Assembly: GCA_013289715.1 (NCBI GenBank)
Contig: JABCZJ010000016.1
Coordinates: 62,001 to 126,000 of the forward strand
DNA from: Acidobacteriota bacterium
GTDB taxonomy: Bacteria; Acidobacteriota; Terriglobia; Acidiferrales; UBA7541
Direction of reading: 5' to 3'
DNA: 64,000 bases
Below the pieces are notes generated by a model. The model saw only the letters and a list, made by a program, of their open reading frames with translations. It did not search any database and was not told the DNA's origin. The translations under genes and the position numbers were made by a program. Positions 1-9,282 of the stretch are shown one piece after another; the first letter of the stretch is position 1, and every line of letters starts with the position of its first letter.

Positions 1-1022
1 AGCAAACCATCTGAGCCGGCCGGAGCCGCGCTCGCTTCCGTCATCAATCGCTCGTAAGCGCCTTGCGCCGGATCGCCGGTTGCGCCAAATTGGTCGCGAA
101 ACCAGCGCAGCGAATAACCCGCGGCCTGCGTCACTCCCATCACGTGCCAGCGTTGCGGCACCGCGTGGCAAAATGTGTGAATGCGTCCCGCGGGATCGCG
201 CACCGGCCCGGCGGTCGCGGCAAACACCACGCCGGAGGTTCCGATCGTCGCACTCACCGCTCCGGGGCGCACAATCCCCATGCCCACCGCTCCCGCCGCC
301 TGATCTCCCGCTCCTGCTACGATGGGAATACCAGCGCGAAGTCCTGTGGCGCGGGCGCCCTCCTCCGAGACGTGTCCGGAAATTTCGCACGATTCAAAAA
401 CTGTGGGCAGCAGGTCTTGGCTCAGCCGCGAGGCTTCCATCATCGGGCGCGACCATTGCCGATTGGCGACGTCAAAAAGCAGAGTCCCGGAAGCATCGGC
501 AACATCGGTCGCGCACGTACCGCTGAGACGCAGACGTATGTAATCCTTCGGCAGCAGAATCGCACCAGCGCGCGCCCAGATTTCCGGCTCGTGCTTCTGC
601 ATCCACCAGATTTTGGGGAGCGTGAAGTTGGTCAGCGCCGGGTTGGCGGTAAGCTCGAGCAAACGCGCCGCGCCGATCTTCTCGGTGATCTCGCGGCATT
701 CCACTTCCGTGCGTTGGTCGCACCATATAATGGATGGGCGCAGGACGCGCCCGTCCTGATCGAGCAGCACCAGGCCATGCATCTGGCCGGTCAGCGCGAT
801 GCCGCTGATTTCGCTCGCTGCGGTCTTGCCGCGCGCGAGGCATTCCGGGATCGCGCTGCAAACAGCGGCCCACCAATCACAGGGATTTTGTTCAGCCCAA
901 CCCGCATGAGGCGATGCGAACGGAAGATGCGCGGCCGTTGCCGAACTCAGCAGGCGGCCGTCGCGATCCAGCAGCACGGCGCGCGTGCCGCCAGTCCCGA
1001 TATCAATTCCCAAAAGCTTCAT
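1..1022 (-). CDS. xylB: Xylulokinase (FGGY carbohydrate kinase), 3' end cut by the window
   Basis: Translating the minus strand from the ATG at 1022 gives an open frame to the window edge. It starts MKLLGIDIGTGGTRAVLLD, the phosphate-1 loop of FGGY kinases. It continues with a GWAEQNP segment, an ALTGQMHGLVLLD segment and WCDQRT, which are typical of D-xylulose kinases (substrate loop MHG). About 340 of roughly 500 residues are present, so the C-terminal ATP-binding half lies outside. The family phosphorylates D-xylulose to xylulose 5-phosphate in the cytoplasm. A related FGGY kinase of another pentulose cannot be excluded. The gene lies 370 bp downstream of the M28 peptidase gene in the same orientation, and no sugar isomerase is visible here. 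Confidence 0.85.
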   Translation of the reverse strand, partial: MKLLGIDIGTGGTRAVLLDRDGRLLSSATAAHLPFASPHAGWAEQNPCDWWAAVCSAIPECLARGKTAASEISGIALTGQMHGLVLLDQDGRVLRPSIIWCDQRTEVECREITEKIGAARLLELTANPALTNFTLPKIWWMQKHEPEIWARAGAILLPKDYIRLRLSGTCATDVADASGTLLFDVANRQWSRPMMEASRLSQDLLPTVFESCEISGHVSEEGARATGLRAGIPIVAGAGDQAAGAVGMGIVRPGAVSATIGTSGVVFAATAGPVRDPAGRIHTFCHAVPQRWHVMGVTQAAGYSLRWFRDQFGATGDPAQGAYERLMTEASAAPAGSDGL

Positions 1023-1391
1023 CGCCGTCCCACCCTGGAAATTCAAAAACAATCGCATCGAGGCGTGCGTTCAACCGCGCCCGTTTCTCAGCAGCATTCA
1101 GATCGGCCGCGCCCAGGCAGCCGATCGTTCTCAGGTTTTTCTCTGCGCCCTCTGCGCTCCGACCTCTGCGCTCTCTGCGTTGAATCTTTTTCCAATACCT
1201 GCTCGAGGCTTACACAAACGCAGCCAATCACATGAGCTCGTTAGCTCCGAGAATAAGTGCTGGACTGGCAACGGGCTTTGGCCCTCGAGGAAGTGGTTTA
1301 CACTATTTTTCTGCAAACCGTTTAGCGCTGAAATACCGGTTTTGCATTTGTCACGCCGACTCATGAGGCGGCATTGCTCTGGCGGCAACGC
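1023..1391. other. Intergenic region with low-complexity CTCTGCG repeat
   Basis: No gene is supported in this 370 bp stretch between the M28 peptidase and xylulokinase genes. Positions 1130-1192 hold a degenerate run of CTCTGCG units (CTCTGCGCCCTCTGCGCTCC, then CTCTGCGCTCTCTGCGTTGA). This type of intergenic element recurs in many bacterial genomes and gives spurious peptides rich in Ala, Glu, Arg and Gln on the other strand. The xylulokinase promoter should be here, but no clear -35/-10 pair was found. Confidence 0.5.
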
Positions 1392-3692
1392 TCAGCGCTT
1401 CTGCGCCAGAGCCGACTCAAAATCACTCGCCGCCTTGTCGATCCCCGCAGCCACATTCTCGATTACTTGCGCAACTTGCGGTATCTGCGCCTCCGCTTCC
1501 TTCCACTTTTTCTCGTCCATGTATTCATGAACCGCCGCCACGGTTTTCGCACCGTACCCGGTATAGGCGCCCGGCGCGTAAATCTGGTTCTTGAACCACG
1601 GACGTTCCGGCAACCCTTTTTCATTCAAGAAGAGTCGCGAAATCCGCAGCAAATCCGCATTCAGCGTTTCCAGGGATTGCCGCGCCAAAGCCGGCGAATC
1701 CGCGGCCTGCCACTGCGCCAGCGCCTTGGAATATCGTTCCGCACTCTTCTTCAGCGTCTCGATGGAATTTTTCATCGGCGCGAAATTCATGTACGGTGGC
1801 ACCGCTTCGGCAGGCGGCGGCACGAAAGTCTTCCGCGGGTCTGCCGCCGCCGTGAACACGCCCTCCTGCAATTCCAGATTGCGCTCCGTGATTTCGTCCT
1901 GCTTGGCTTTCAACAACTTCTCCAATTCCGTTTCGTATTTTGCGATGGCTTCCGCCTGCGGCGCATAGTCCACCGGAATTATATCCGCGTCTGCCAGACG
2001 CAAAATAGTTGTGCCGGCGGTCTGCGCGAGGGCCCGGCCATAAGAAAAATCCGTGTCCACGAAATGCGTGTACCAATAGAAATCATCGTATATAGAATGA
2101 TACTGATCGCCGTCGTCCTCGCCGCCAAATCCTAGATCCAAAGTCGAAATCCCGGCGAAATCCTGGAACGCGGTGAAGTCCGATCCGTCTCCCAACGCGG
2201 AGACGTCCAGGTCTGCACGCTTGCGAACTTCCGCCCGATCTTCGGCATTCTTCGCTTCGCTAATACCCACCAGATGCGCGCGCTGCAAGATGGACAAATG
2301 CGTTTCCGGGTCCTGAATACCCCGCGCGACGCCGCTAACGACTCGCTGCAAATCCTGCGTTCCTCCGGATAAAAAATGGCCTCTCTCGTTGCTGTCGGAA
2401 TTCAGATAAGCGACTGCGTGTTTCTGCAGTTCCGCCAAGTGTGTTTCCACCCATTCGACGGAACCCAGCAGACCAGGCTCTTCTCCATCCCAAGCGCAGT
2501 AAATAATGGTGCGTTTCGGCGTCCAACCCTGCTTGTGCAATTCGCCAAGCATGCGCGCTTCTTCCAGCATTTCCGACTGCCCCGAAATTGGATCGTCGGC
2601 GCCGTTCACCCACGCGTCGAAATGATTGCCGCGGATCACCCACTGCCCGGCGTCGTCGCCGCCATGCAGCGTGCCGATCACGTCATAAATTGTTTTCATG
2701 TCCCAGTTGGAAGCAACTTTCAAATGCACTTTCGCCGGTCCCGGACCCACGTGATAGGTGATCCCGAGGCCGCCGCGCCAGTTTTCCGGCGCCACGGGCC
2801 CTTGCAGCGCGGAAAGCAGCGGCAGCGCGTCAGCGTAGGAAATCGGCAGCACCGGAATTTTCGTGATGGTCTGGGCATCCTTAATCGCCAGCCGTTTTGC
2901 ATCCGGCGTCGCCCCGACGCCGGGCGTCAGCGGATCGCCCGGATAATCCGTATCCATCACGCTGCCACGTTGGACGCCTTCGCGGGGACGCCAACCGCCC
3001 GCGGGATAATCATCGCCCTGAAAATATCCATCGCCGCGCGGGTCCGAATAAATGATGCAACCGATCGCGCCATGCTCCGCCGCAACTTTCGGCTTGGTGC
3101 CGCGCCAGCCAGAACCGTAGCGCGCGATAACGATCGCGCCCTTCACCGAAATGCCCAAACGATCCAACTGCTCGTAGTCTTCGCGGATGCCGTAGTTCAC
3201 ATAGATGAGCGGCGCGGTCACGTCTCCATCGGCGGAATAAGCGTTGTATGTCGGCAGCTGTTCCGCAGTCTGATTGCTGGTGGGATCGATCGGCAGCACC
3301 GGTTCTTGCAGTTTCGCGCGGTACGGCGCGGGTTCCAGCAGTTCGACGATGCGTTCCTTCGGCGTGGGAAATAAAACGCTAAATGTCTCGATGTGCGCGT
3401 CGAAGCCCCACTCCTGCATGCGCGCCAAAATCCATTCCGCGTCGTCCTTTTGGTATGGCGAGCCCACGTGATGCGGGCGCGCGCTCAAGCGCCGCATGTT
3501 CTCGCGTATGTTTCCGGGCACGATGCCGTCTTGAAACTTTTTCTCCAGCGCACTTTCCGCTGCGGCGGACGTCCGGCTGAACCCGCCAATCGCCGGCGCG
3601 CGCTGCGCGTCGACGTTCTGTTCCGGCGTGATTTGAGCCGAGAGCAACGAAGTGATCGTAAGCAGCGAGCAGCACATCGCATGCAAAGACAT
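1392..3692 (-). CDS. Secreted M28B metallopeptidase, glutamate carboxypeptidase II-like
   Basis: The 766-residue protein has an N-terminal signal peptide (cut near residue 20, LLSAQ), a PA domain (about 130-290), the M28 zinc peptidase core (about 330-560) and a C-terminal transferrin-receptor-like dimerisation domain (about 610-760). This is the order of human glutamate carboxypeptidase II. The co-catalytic zinc set is complete: H357 (GNHFDAW), D367 (DPISG), E405 with catalytic E404 (DGEEPGLLGS), D433 (NSDSN) and H532 (YHSIYD). The protein should be a periplasmic or extracellular exopeptidase; its specificity cannot be read from the sequence. The ATG at 3692 follows a CAGGAGA ribosome-binding site. 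Genes on both sides run the same way with large gaps, so it is probably its own transcription unit. Confidence 0.92.
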   Translation of the reverse strand: MSLHAMCCSLLTITSLLSAQITPEQNVDAQRAPAIGGFSRTSAAAESALEKKFQDGIVPGNIRENMRRLSARPHHVGSPYQKDDAEWILARMQEWGFDAHIETFSVLFPTPKERIVELLEPAPYRAKLQEPVLPIDPTSNQTAEQLPTYNAYSADGDVTAPLIYVNYGIREDYEQLDRLGISVKGAIVIARYGSGWRGTKPKVAAEHGAIGCIIYSDPRGDGYFQGDDYPAGGWRPREGVQRGSVMDTDYPGDPLTPGVGATPDAKRLAIKDAQTITKIPVLPISYADALPLLSALQGPVAPENWRGGLGITYHVGPGPAKVHLKVASNWDMKTIYDVIGTLHGGDDAGQWVIRGNHFDAWVNGADDPISGQSEMLEEARMLGELHKQGWTPKRTIIYCAWDGEEPGLLGSVEWVETHLAELQKHAVAYLNSDSNERGHFLSGGTQDLQRVVSGVARGIQDPETHLSILQRAHLVGISEAKNAEDRAEVRKRADLDVSALGDGSDFTAFQDFAGISTLDLGFGGEDDGDQYHSIYDDFYWYTHFVDTDFSYGRALAQTAGTTILRLADADIIPVDYAPQAEAIAKYETELEKLLKAKQDEITERNLELQEGVFTAAADPRKTFVPPPAEAVPPYMNFAPMKNSIETLKKSAERYSKALAQWQAADSPALARQSLETLNADLLRISRLFLNEKGLPERPWFKNQIYAPGAYTGYGAKTVAAVHEYMDEKKWKEAEAQIPQVAQVIENVAAGIDKAASDFESALAQKR

Positions 3693-3940
3693 CTAAAGTT
3701 TCTCCTGAGATGAAGTGGCCGGCCCAAAAGGGGCGCACACGAGCAAGTCCTGAAGCACACCAAAACGAGCATATGCCTAACAAGCGGCGTTTCAGAGCCG
3801 TTGCATTCTCATACCATCGCGGCGCGCGCGCCAGCACATTTTTTGATTTTGCATTGATTTAAAGCGGAAAGGGGCGGCCTAGAACAGCAGCCTTGGTTCG
3901 GTGCAGCGGAGAGAAACTTCAAAGATGCTGATGGATGCGT

Positions 3941-5506
3941 CTACTTGCTTTTATCCGGCGGCGGATCGGCCTGCTTACCGCCTCCGCTTTTATCCAGTCC
4001 AAACGTCGGATGATCCTTTGTCCCAGTAATTTTGATGTGCAAATCCGACCCGCCGTTCTTGCCTTTGAAAAACGGGTCTGCCGCTTTCAAAAAGAAAGAT
4101 TTCGCGCCCGTCGTGGTCTGCGAGAGCTTGGCCTGCAGCAGGAGATCCCCATGAAAATCCATCGCTGTGCTATCGATATTGTACGTTCCGTCCAGATGCA
4201 GCGACGCGCCCTGCACCGCAAAGCCCAAATTGGAAAATGTCACCACGCCCTCAGCGAATCTGAAATTCCCGCGCAGATCAGAGGCGACTTCGCTGATGTC
4301 CGTATCCTTCGGCTTCCCCTGACCTTTGCGGCTGAGCGTATCCACCTTTCCCTGCACGGTCGCGCTCGTGAATTGCGCGTGACCCACTCCGAATTGTCCG
4401 GCGAGTTTCATGCGGTCCAGCAGATCCTCTTCGCCTTCGGGAATATCAATCGTGGTCTTCAGGTTCGCGGCCCCGGTCATCAGCGGCTCGTCGGTATTAA
4501 CAGCCAAACGCAGCATATCTTCGATGCGCGCGTTTTCCGATGACGCGTTCAGATAAATCGTGCGCCCCTTAATAGCCTTGCTGACGTCCACAATCTTTCC
4601 ATTTACCGCCAGCGTGGTGTGCAGAAACTTCGCGACCACACTTTTCAGAATCACGTCGCCGTTGGTTCCATCCACCAGCGCCGAAAAATCCGTGTGCAGC
4701 GCTAGGGGCTGGCCGCCGGTGCGCAGACCGAAATCCGGTGTATCCGTGTAGCCATCCACCGCCAAATAATCCAACGGCCCGGAATATGTTCCCTTCGATG
4801 AGAGAATCCCGCGCAGCCCCTTCAGCGTGCCGAGGTCCGCGTTCTGAAACGTGTAGCGTCCGTCGGCCGGAGTCTCGCTCGGCTCTTCCGCCTGCCAGGG
4901 GCCGAATGTGCCCGTGGCATCAATCTCGCCTTTGGGAATCGCGTTCGTCAGCAGCGCGTGAAATTGCGCCGGGTGATCGAAACTCACGTTGTGAAGATCC
5001 AAATGATGTATCGGGAATTCGCGCGGCGGTTTGTCGGATTGCGCGCGCAGCACTTCGATGTTCGCGTCGTCCGCGCGCACTTCGCCAATCAGCACCGGAT
5101 ACTTTTCTGCCAGGTCCTGATCGGTCTTGTGAATCAGCGGCTCTGCGCCAGGCTCGCGCGGCGGCGTGTGAATTTGCAATCCGTCCAGTTGCACGAAAGA
5201 AATGTATGGTCTGGGGCGCAGCAATTCCGGCAGCTGCGCGTACATCCAAACCGTCCTTACTTCGATGAGCGGTGGAATGTCGGTGCGCCCCTTGTGCCGC
5301 AAGACGAGTCCGGTAATGGTCACGCGCAACCGCGGAAACATGGAGACGTCGAAGTCCGAAAATTCCACGGTGCTGGCAAAATGCGTTTGCAATACTTTCT
5401 GCGTTCGTTCGCGGACGAAGCGATGCAGCGTCGGGCCCGTTAAAAACGCGGCCACCAACAGCAACACCAGCACTACGACGCCCGCGACGATCCATTTACG
5501 CATCAA
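3941..5506 (-). CDS. AsmA-like / DUF748-type inner-membrane-anchored protein
   Basis: The 521-residue protein has a single N-terminal membrane anchor (about residues 6-24) and a long beta-rich periplasmic part. The opening RTQKVLQTHFASTVEFSDF and later repeated segments such as MDFHGDLLLQAKLSQTTTGAKSFFLK resemble AsmA-superfamily proteins, which bridge the inner and outer membranes and are linked to lipid transport and envelope integrity. The C-terminus ends in a low-complexity Gly-Lys-Pro-Asp tail. Family placement rests on overall pattern; there is no catalytic motif to confirm it. The upstream methyltransferase gene is on the same strand, 186 bp away. Confidence 0.65.
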   Translation of the reverse strand: MMRKWIVAGVVVLVLLLVAAFLTGPTLHRFVRERTQKVLQTHFASTVEFSDFDVSMFPRLRVTITGLVLRHKGRTDIPPLIEVRTVWMYAQLPELLRPRPYISFVQLDGLQIHTPPREPGAEPLIHKTDQDLAEKYPVLIGEVRADDANIEVLRAQSDKPPREFPIHHLDLHNVSFDHPAQFHALLTNAIPKGEIDATGTFGPWQAEEPSETPADGRYTFQNADLGTLKGLRGILSSKGTYSGPLDYLAVDGYTDTPDFGLRTGGQPLALHTDFSALVDGTNGDVILKSVVAKFLHTTLAVNGKIVDVSKAIKGRTIYLNASSENARIEDMLRLAVNTDEPLMTGAANLKTTIDIPEGEEDLLDRMKLAGQFGVGHAQFTSATVQGKVDTLSRKGQGKPKDTDISEVASDLRGNFRFAEGVVTFSNLGFAVQGASLHLDGTYNIDSTAMDFHGDLLLQAKLSQTTTGAKSFFLKAADPFFKGKNGGSDLHIKITGTKDHPTFGLDKSGGGKQADPPPDKSK

Positions 5507-5692
5507 GCCCTGTCCGCTCCATTCCGGTCCGTGCAGTCCGAGACGTTCTCAGCACACCCATCTTAATCGAAGCAAGCCGCATGTTCTCTACCCTAAATAC
5601 CTGACGCTGGCACGCCGTACAGCTTATGCCGCGTCCTGAAGGCAGGCCTTTGCGGCAGAACGTTTCGAATATTCGGGGGATGCTCTTGAAAG

Positions 5693-7366
5693 TCACGTGT
5701 GAGAAACGGCGGTGCTCATAACCAATTCCGGGCCAGACACGCCTGCCAGCGCCGTAAAGAAATTCACACTGACAGTGGCGAGTTCCGAGGCGGGAAACTT
5801 CGCGTGGTAACGGTCGTCCGCCTGCAGTCCCGCCTCCCGCGCGCATTCAAGGAAAATCGGCAGCTCCACCAAATATTGGTCGGAATATCCGTGTGTGCCG
5901 TCGTACGCCACCACCGGCGTCTGGCGCAGATTCGCAGCGGCGAGCTCCGGCGGCAAAGTGTGCAGCTCGAGCACTAACAGCCCGAAGCGGCCAACGTAAG
6001 GCGCCCAGCGTCGCAAATATCGCACCAGATTTTCTTCGAGTTCATCCGCGGGAATTTCTTCGCCCAGATAAGCAAACGCGCTGGTAGATTTTCCCCGCCG
6101 GCTGCCCTGCACATAATTCGCCGGCGGCGAGTACGGCCGATTGTGATCGAGGAACGAACGCACATGCAGTAAATCGTGCACATCCAGCCCCAGCGCTTCC
6201 AAATCACTGCCCAGCTGCGCGGGACGATTGATGTCTCCGGGAATCACGTGGCACACCGGCACTCCGGCTTTGCGTAAATGCTGTTTCGCCACACGCCGCG
6301 CGACCTTATTGAAATCGGCGCCCACCAGCACCAGTGGATGCTGGTCCAATACTTTGCCTCGGGCGGTTTTCTGTTTCACCACTTCGTACAAATGCTCCAG
6401 AAAAGTTCCGTCGCCGCAACCCATGTCGCAAATCCCTTGGGGCTGCCGCGCGAGCGGGCGATTGAAAATCTCGATAATTATTTCGTCTACTTTCTTGAAA
6501 TAAGTTTTATGCGCGCCTCCGCTGCCCCACACGTTCATCCCGCGATTCACCAGCAGCTCCACGCCGCTTTCATCCACCCTCGGCCCGCGCGCATTTCCAA
6601 ACAGCAGCGTGGGCAGCGCATTGAACATCGGCAAATACGAAACAGTTACTCCGTAGGAAGTCGCAATCTGCGCGGCATAAAGCCCTCGCGAAGTCAGCCG
6701 CACGCTATTTCCTTCGCGCACCAGCCAATCCTGCGTAGCCAGCAGATCGAACAAACAATGCAAACTCGCCTGATTTCCCGCGAGCGTGCGCGTTTCTACC
6801 GGGCCTTGCTCCAACCGCGCCAGCACGCCGCCGCGCGCCAGTGCGACCATCGCCGGTCCGATCAACACTCCGTCCAGATGCCCGCGTATCGTTTCGGCCA
6901 CCCTTGCTGCGAGCGGATCAGCTTGCGGCGTCGCGAGCCAGCGTGCTCTCGCGCGCCCCACGAGCGCTTGCAGGGAAGGGAGGACCGGGCCGTCGAACTT
7001 GCCGTAAAGAAAATCTTCGAGAAACAGCGCCTTGGGGATAAACGAAATCACTTCATGGTAAAGCGGCGCCGCCAATTGTACGCCGACGGCACCCTCGGGT
7101 GTGACCGAGTAGGTGGGTGGCTGGCCGTTCTCTTCCGTCCGCTGCCGCAACCAACCACAGGAAGTCAGCAGACGAAGCGCGACCCGCAAGTATCCGCGAT
7201 TCGCGTGAGTGCGCGCGGCGATTTCGTCCAGCGTAATCCACGTCGCGGGAGAGTCGAACATCCGGAACACGCCGCGGTCCGCCAGCGCCGCCACGCTAGG
7301 CGCCAGCGCAATTCCCGACAGGTGATTGAAGATGGTCGCCCGGACGGCTGCTTTTTCGTCTTCCAC
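5693..7366 (-). CDS. SAM-dependent methyltransferase with doubled N-terminal winged-helix region
   Basis: The C-terminal half carries a class I methyltransferase fold: motif I is CDMGCGDGTFLEHL, followed by LVGADFN and an HVRSFLDHNRPY segment. The N-terminal part contains two consecutive stretches that each look like the winged-helix dimerisation domain of O-methyltransferases (LAPSVAALADRGVFRMF near residue 20 and IGPAMVALARGGVLARLEQG near residue 170). The layout resembles AprA-like methyltransferases of polyketide pathways. A GTG at 7366 is chosen because AGGAG lies 8 nt upstream; a GTG at 7390 is possible but has no good site. It follows the MetE-like gene by about 50 bp on the same strand and is probably co-transcribed. 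The substrate is unknown. Confidence 0.75.
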   Translation of the reverse strand: MEDEKAAVRATIFNHLSGIALAPSVAALADRGVFRMFDSPATWITLDEIAARTHANRGYLRVALRLLTSCGWLRQRTEENGQPPTYSVTPEGAVGVQLAAPLYHEVISFIPKALFLEDFLYGKFDGPVLPSLQALVGRARARWLATPQADPLAARVAETIRGHLDGVLIGPAMVALARGGVLARLEQGPVETRTLAGNQASLHCLFDLLATQDWLVREGNSVRLTSRGLYAAQIATSYGVTVSYLPMFNALPTLLFGNARGPRVDESGVELLVNRGMNVWGSGGAHKTYFKKVDEIIIEIFNRPLARQPQGICDMGCGDGTFLEHLYEVVKQKTARGKVLDQHPLVLVGADFNKVARRVAKQHLRKAGVPVCHVIPGDINRPAQLGSDLEALGLDVHDLLHVRSFLDHNRPYSPPANYVQGSRRGKSTSAFAYLGEEIPADELEENLVRYLRRWAPYVGRFGLLVLELHTLPPELAAANLRQTPVVAYDGTHGYSDQYLVELPIFLECAREAGLQADDRYHAKFPASELATVSVNFFTALAGVSGPELVMSTAVSHT

Positions 7367-7418
7367 CGTCAGTGCTCCTGCTCGGCGCACCTAACCGAAC
7401 TCGCAAAATAGGAATTTC

Positions 7419-8423
7419 CTACTCGCGCCCTTCGAACAAGTCTCTCCCCTCGACCAGCGCCCGCATCTTGCGGTCCACCACGCTGCGCTGCAGCATCCAG
7501 AATCCGCAGTCCGGATGCACGTAACGCAGCCGCTCCGCGCCAATCGTCTTCGCGATTTTTTCGATGCGCGAAGCGATCAGCTCGCGCGACTCCACTTCGT
7601 TATCCTTGATGTCAATCACGCCGATTCCCACCCCGATTTTGGGATCCAAGTCGTTGAACGCGGACAATTCCTCGTAGCCCCGACGCGCAAATTCCAAAAC
7701 CAGGTGGTCGGCCTCGAGCGAATTCAAGAAGGGAATCAAATCGCGCCAGAAACCGCGCAGCATCGGCTGGCCGCCGTAATTGCCGAAACAAATGTGCACG
7801 GCTTTTTCGTTCAAGATGCCGCCCAGCGCGTGATTGATCGCTTGGGCAGCCCACGGCGCGTCCTGCGGAAAGCCCACGATGCTCGCTTCGTCCAGCTGCA
7901 CGGTGTCTGCTTCGATCAATTCCAGCTGGCGGCGCAGAATGTCCGCAATGTCCATGGCCAGCTCGGCCGTATTTTTATAAAAACAATTCGTCAGCAGCCG
8001 CGAAAGCATGTGCGGCCCCGTACATGTGAACTTCAACGGCGATTTCGTCAGCACGCGCGAAAATTCGTAGTCGCGCGGCAAATTCAAAGTGCCTTCGCCG
8101 ATTCGTTCCACCACCATGCCCGCGGTGAGCAGCCGGAATCCCGATGCGCGATCGGCGCGAAAGCGGTCAAAATCCGAGAGCGAAAAATGTTTGCGGATGC
8201 CTTCCATCTGCGAAACAAAATAATCAATCATCCCGTTGGTTTCCGGATGACTTGGATCGAAACGCATCAGCTCGCCGTCGGAAATCAGATCCAGCCCGGC
8301 CAGTTCCTGCGTTTTCAGCACGGACATCACCGCATCGCGCAGCACCAGCCGCGAAGTATTTCCCACCAGCCACGAAGGAACCGGATAACTGCCCACCACA
8401 GTAGTTTTGATTCGCGGATTCAC
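7419..8423 (-). CDS. MetE C-terminal domain-like zinc methyltransferase family protein (first copy)
   Basis: This 334-residue protein has the (beta/alpha)8 fold signature of the cobalamin-independent methionine synthase C-terminal domain, without the N-terminal half of true MetE. It opens with TTVVGSYPVPSW and keeps ISDGE, QLDEA (D178) and the full zinc set H210, C212 (HICFGN), E244 (LVLEF) and C306 (HPDCGF). Family members move methyl groups to thiols, or in some cases act on other C-C or C-S substrates; the real reaction here is unknown. The GTG at 8423 is preferred over an upstream start at 8495 because GGGAGGAG lies just in front of it and the homologous region starts there. It is transcribed away from the cupin gene and leads into the methyltransferase gene. 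Confidence 0.85.
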   Translation of the reverse strand: MNPRIKTTVVGSYPVPSWLVGNTSRLVLRDAVMSVLKTQELAGLDLISDGELMRFDPSHPETNGMIDYFVSQMEGIRKHFSLSDFDRFRADRASGFRLLTAGMVVERIGEGTLNLPRDYEFSRVLTKSPLKFTCTGPHMLSRLLTNCFYKNTAELAMDIADILRRQLELIEADTVQLDEASIVGFPQDAPWAAQAINHALGGILNEKAVHICFGNYGGQPMLRGFWRDLIPFLNSLEADHLVLEFARRGYEELSAFNDLDPKIGVGIGVIDIKDNEVESRELIASRIEKIAKTIGAERLRYVHPDCGFWMLQRSVVDRKMRALVEGRDLFEGRE

Positions 8424-8746
8424 GCGGTCTCCTCCCGTCCGGCCAATGGAGCGGACGGTGCGAGCGAAAACATCGCGCCCAATGAAACTGATCATAACTC
8501 CGCTGACGCCTGCCTTGATGCCCCGGTGTCTGCGCCACTGACTGCCGCGCTAGTCGCTGGCTCCTCCGATATCCTTAACACTTCGTTTGGCCTTCGTGGC
8601 GCGAGCGCGGCGCGCAAAAAAACCGGGCGAACATCGGCCAACTCGATTGCCGCGCGCGCACGCGGATGTATACTGACCCCGCGATCGGCGTACATGCCCG
8701 CTCTGCGTCGTTCACGCTCCGCGCACAACCGATTCCGGAGGACCAC
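8424..8746. promoter_or_regulatory. Divergent promoter region between MetE-like gene and cupin gene
   Basis: This 323 bp spacer separates two divergent genes and holds no supported gene. On the plus strand a possible sigma70 promoter for the cupin gene is TTGCCG (8647-8652), 16 nt spacer, TATACT (8669-8674), about 70 nt before the ATG. The cupin ribosome-binding site is GGAGG at 8737-8741. No convincing promoter for the minus-strand gene was found. Confidence 0.4.
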
Positions 8747-9247
8747 ATGGCCATCGTTGATGCAAAAAGCAGTCTCGCGTCGGTCATACAGGAATACGGC
8801 CGCCCCGATATTCATATTGGCGCGGGGGAGGACGAGTCTCCCTACGTTCCGTTCAAGGAAAATGTTTTTATCCGCCATCTCGCCTTTGATGTGCGCACCA
8901 ATTCTTTCGCCAACATTCTCTGGGTGAAAAAAGGAGGGATGCTCGGCCGCCATCGCCATCGCGGGCCCATCTCCGCCTGTACGTTGGAAGGAAGCTGGCG
9001 TTATCTGGAATACGATTGGGTCGCGCGTCCCGGCAGCTACGTTCGCGAGAATCCGGGCGTGATTCACACCCTGGTTTCCGACGATCCCAACGGCATGAAA
9101 ACCGTTTTCTTCCTGAATGGTTCCCTCGAATTTTACGACGACAAAGACGTGCTGCTCGACACGCTCGACGTTTTCTGGTTCATCGATCATTACCTGAGCC
9201 ACTGCCGCGCCCACGGCCTGAAAATCAACGAAAAACTCTGGATCTGA
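8747..9247 (+). CDS. Cupin dioxygenase, 2,4'-dihydroxyacetophenone dioxygenase family
   Basis: This 166-residue single-domain cupin has metal-binding candidates H69, H71 (GRHRHRGP), E81 or E88 (LEGSWRYLEYDW) and H107 (GVIHTLV). The block GSWRYLEYDWVARPGSYV is typical of proteins named 2,4'-dihydroxyacetophenone dioxygenase. The characterised member is an iron enzyme that cleaves a hydroxyacetophenone to 4-hydroxybenzoate and formate. Many family members are uncharacterised, so the substrate is inference. The start is the ATG at 8747 behind CGGAGGA. It stands divergent from a MetE-like gene and just upstream of an IclR regulator. Nearby protocatechuate dioxygenase genes would fit a 4-hydroxybenzoate product. 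Confidence 0.65.
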   Translation: MAIVDAKSSLASVIQEYGRPDIHIGAGEDESPYVPFKENVFIRHLAFDVRTNSFANILWVKKGGMLGRHRHRGPISACTLEGSWRYLEYDWVARPGSYVRENPGVIHTLVSDDPNGMKTVFFLNGSLEFYDDKDVLLDTLDVFWFIDHYLSHCRAHGLKINEKLWI

Positions 9248-9282
9248 CCGTGCGTTCGATCCAGCGCCTCCGCGCCACGCAT

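Noticed and set aside
63..1235. Open frame of 390 codons on the plus strand at the left end
   Set aside because: It is antisense to the xylulokinase gene, whose minus-strand translation starts with a proper phosphate loop.
6278..7411. Open frame of 377 codons antisense to the methyltransferase gene
   Set aside because: Same reason: an antisense shadow of a gene with a clear SAM motif.
7515..8927. Open frame of 470 codons on the plus strand antisense to the first MetE-like gene
   Set aside because: No domain, odd His/Arg/Gln-rich composition, and it overlaps a gene with a complete zinc-ligand set; stop-poor antisense frames are expected at this GC content.
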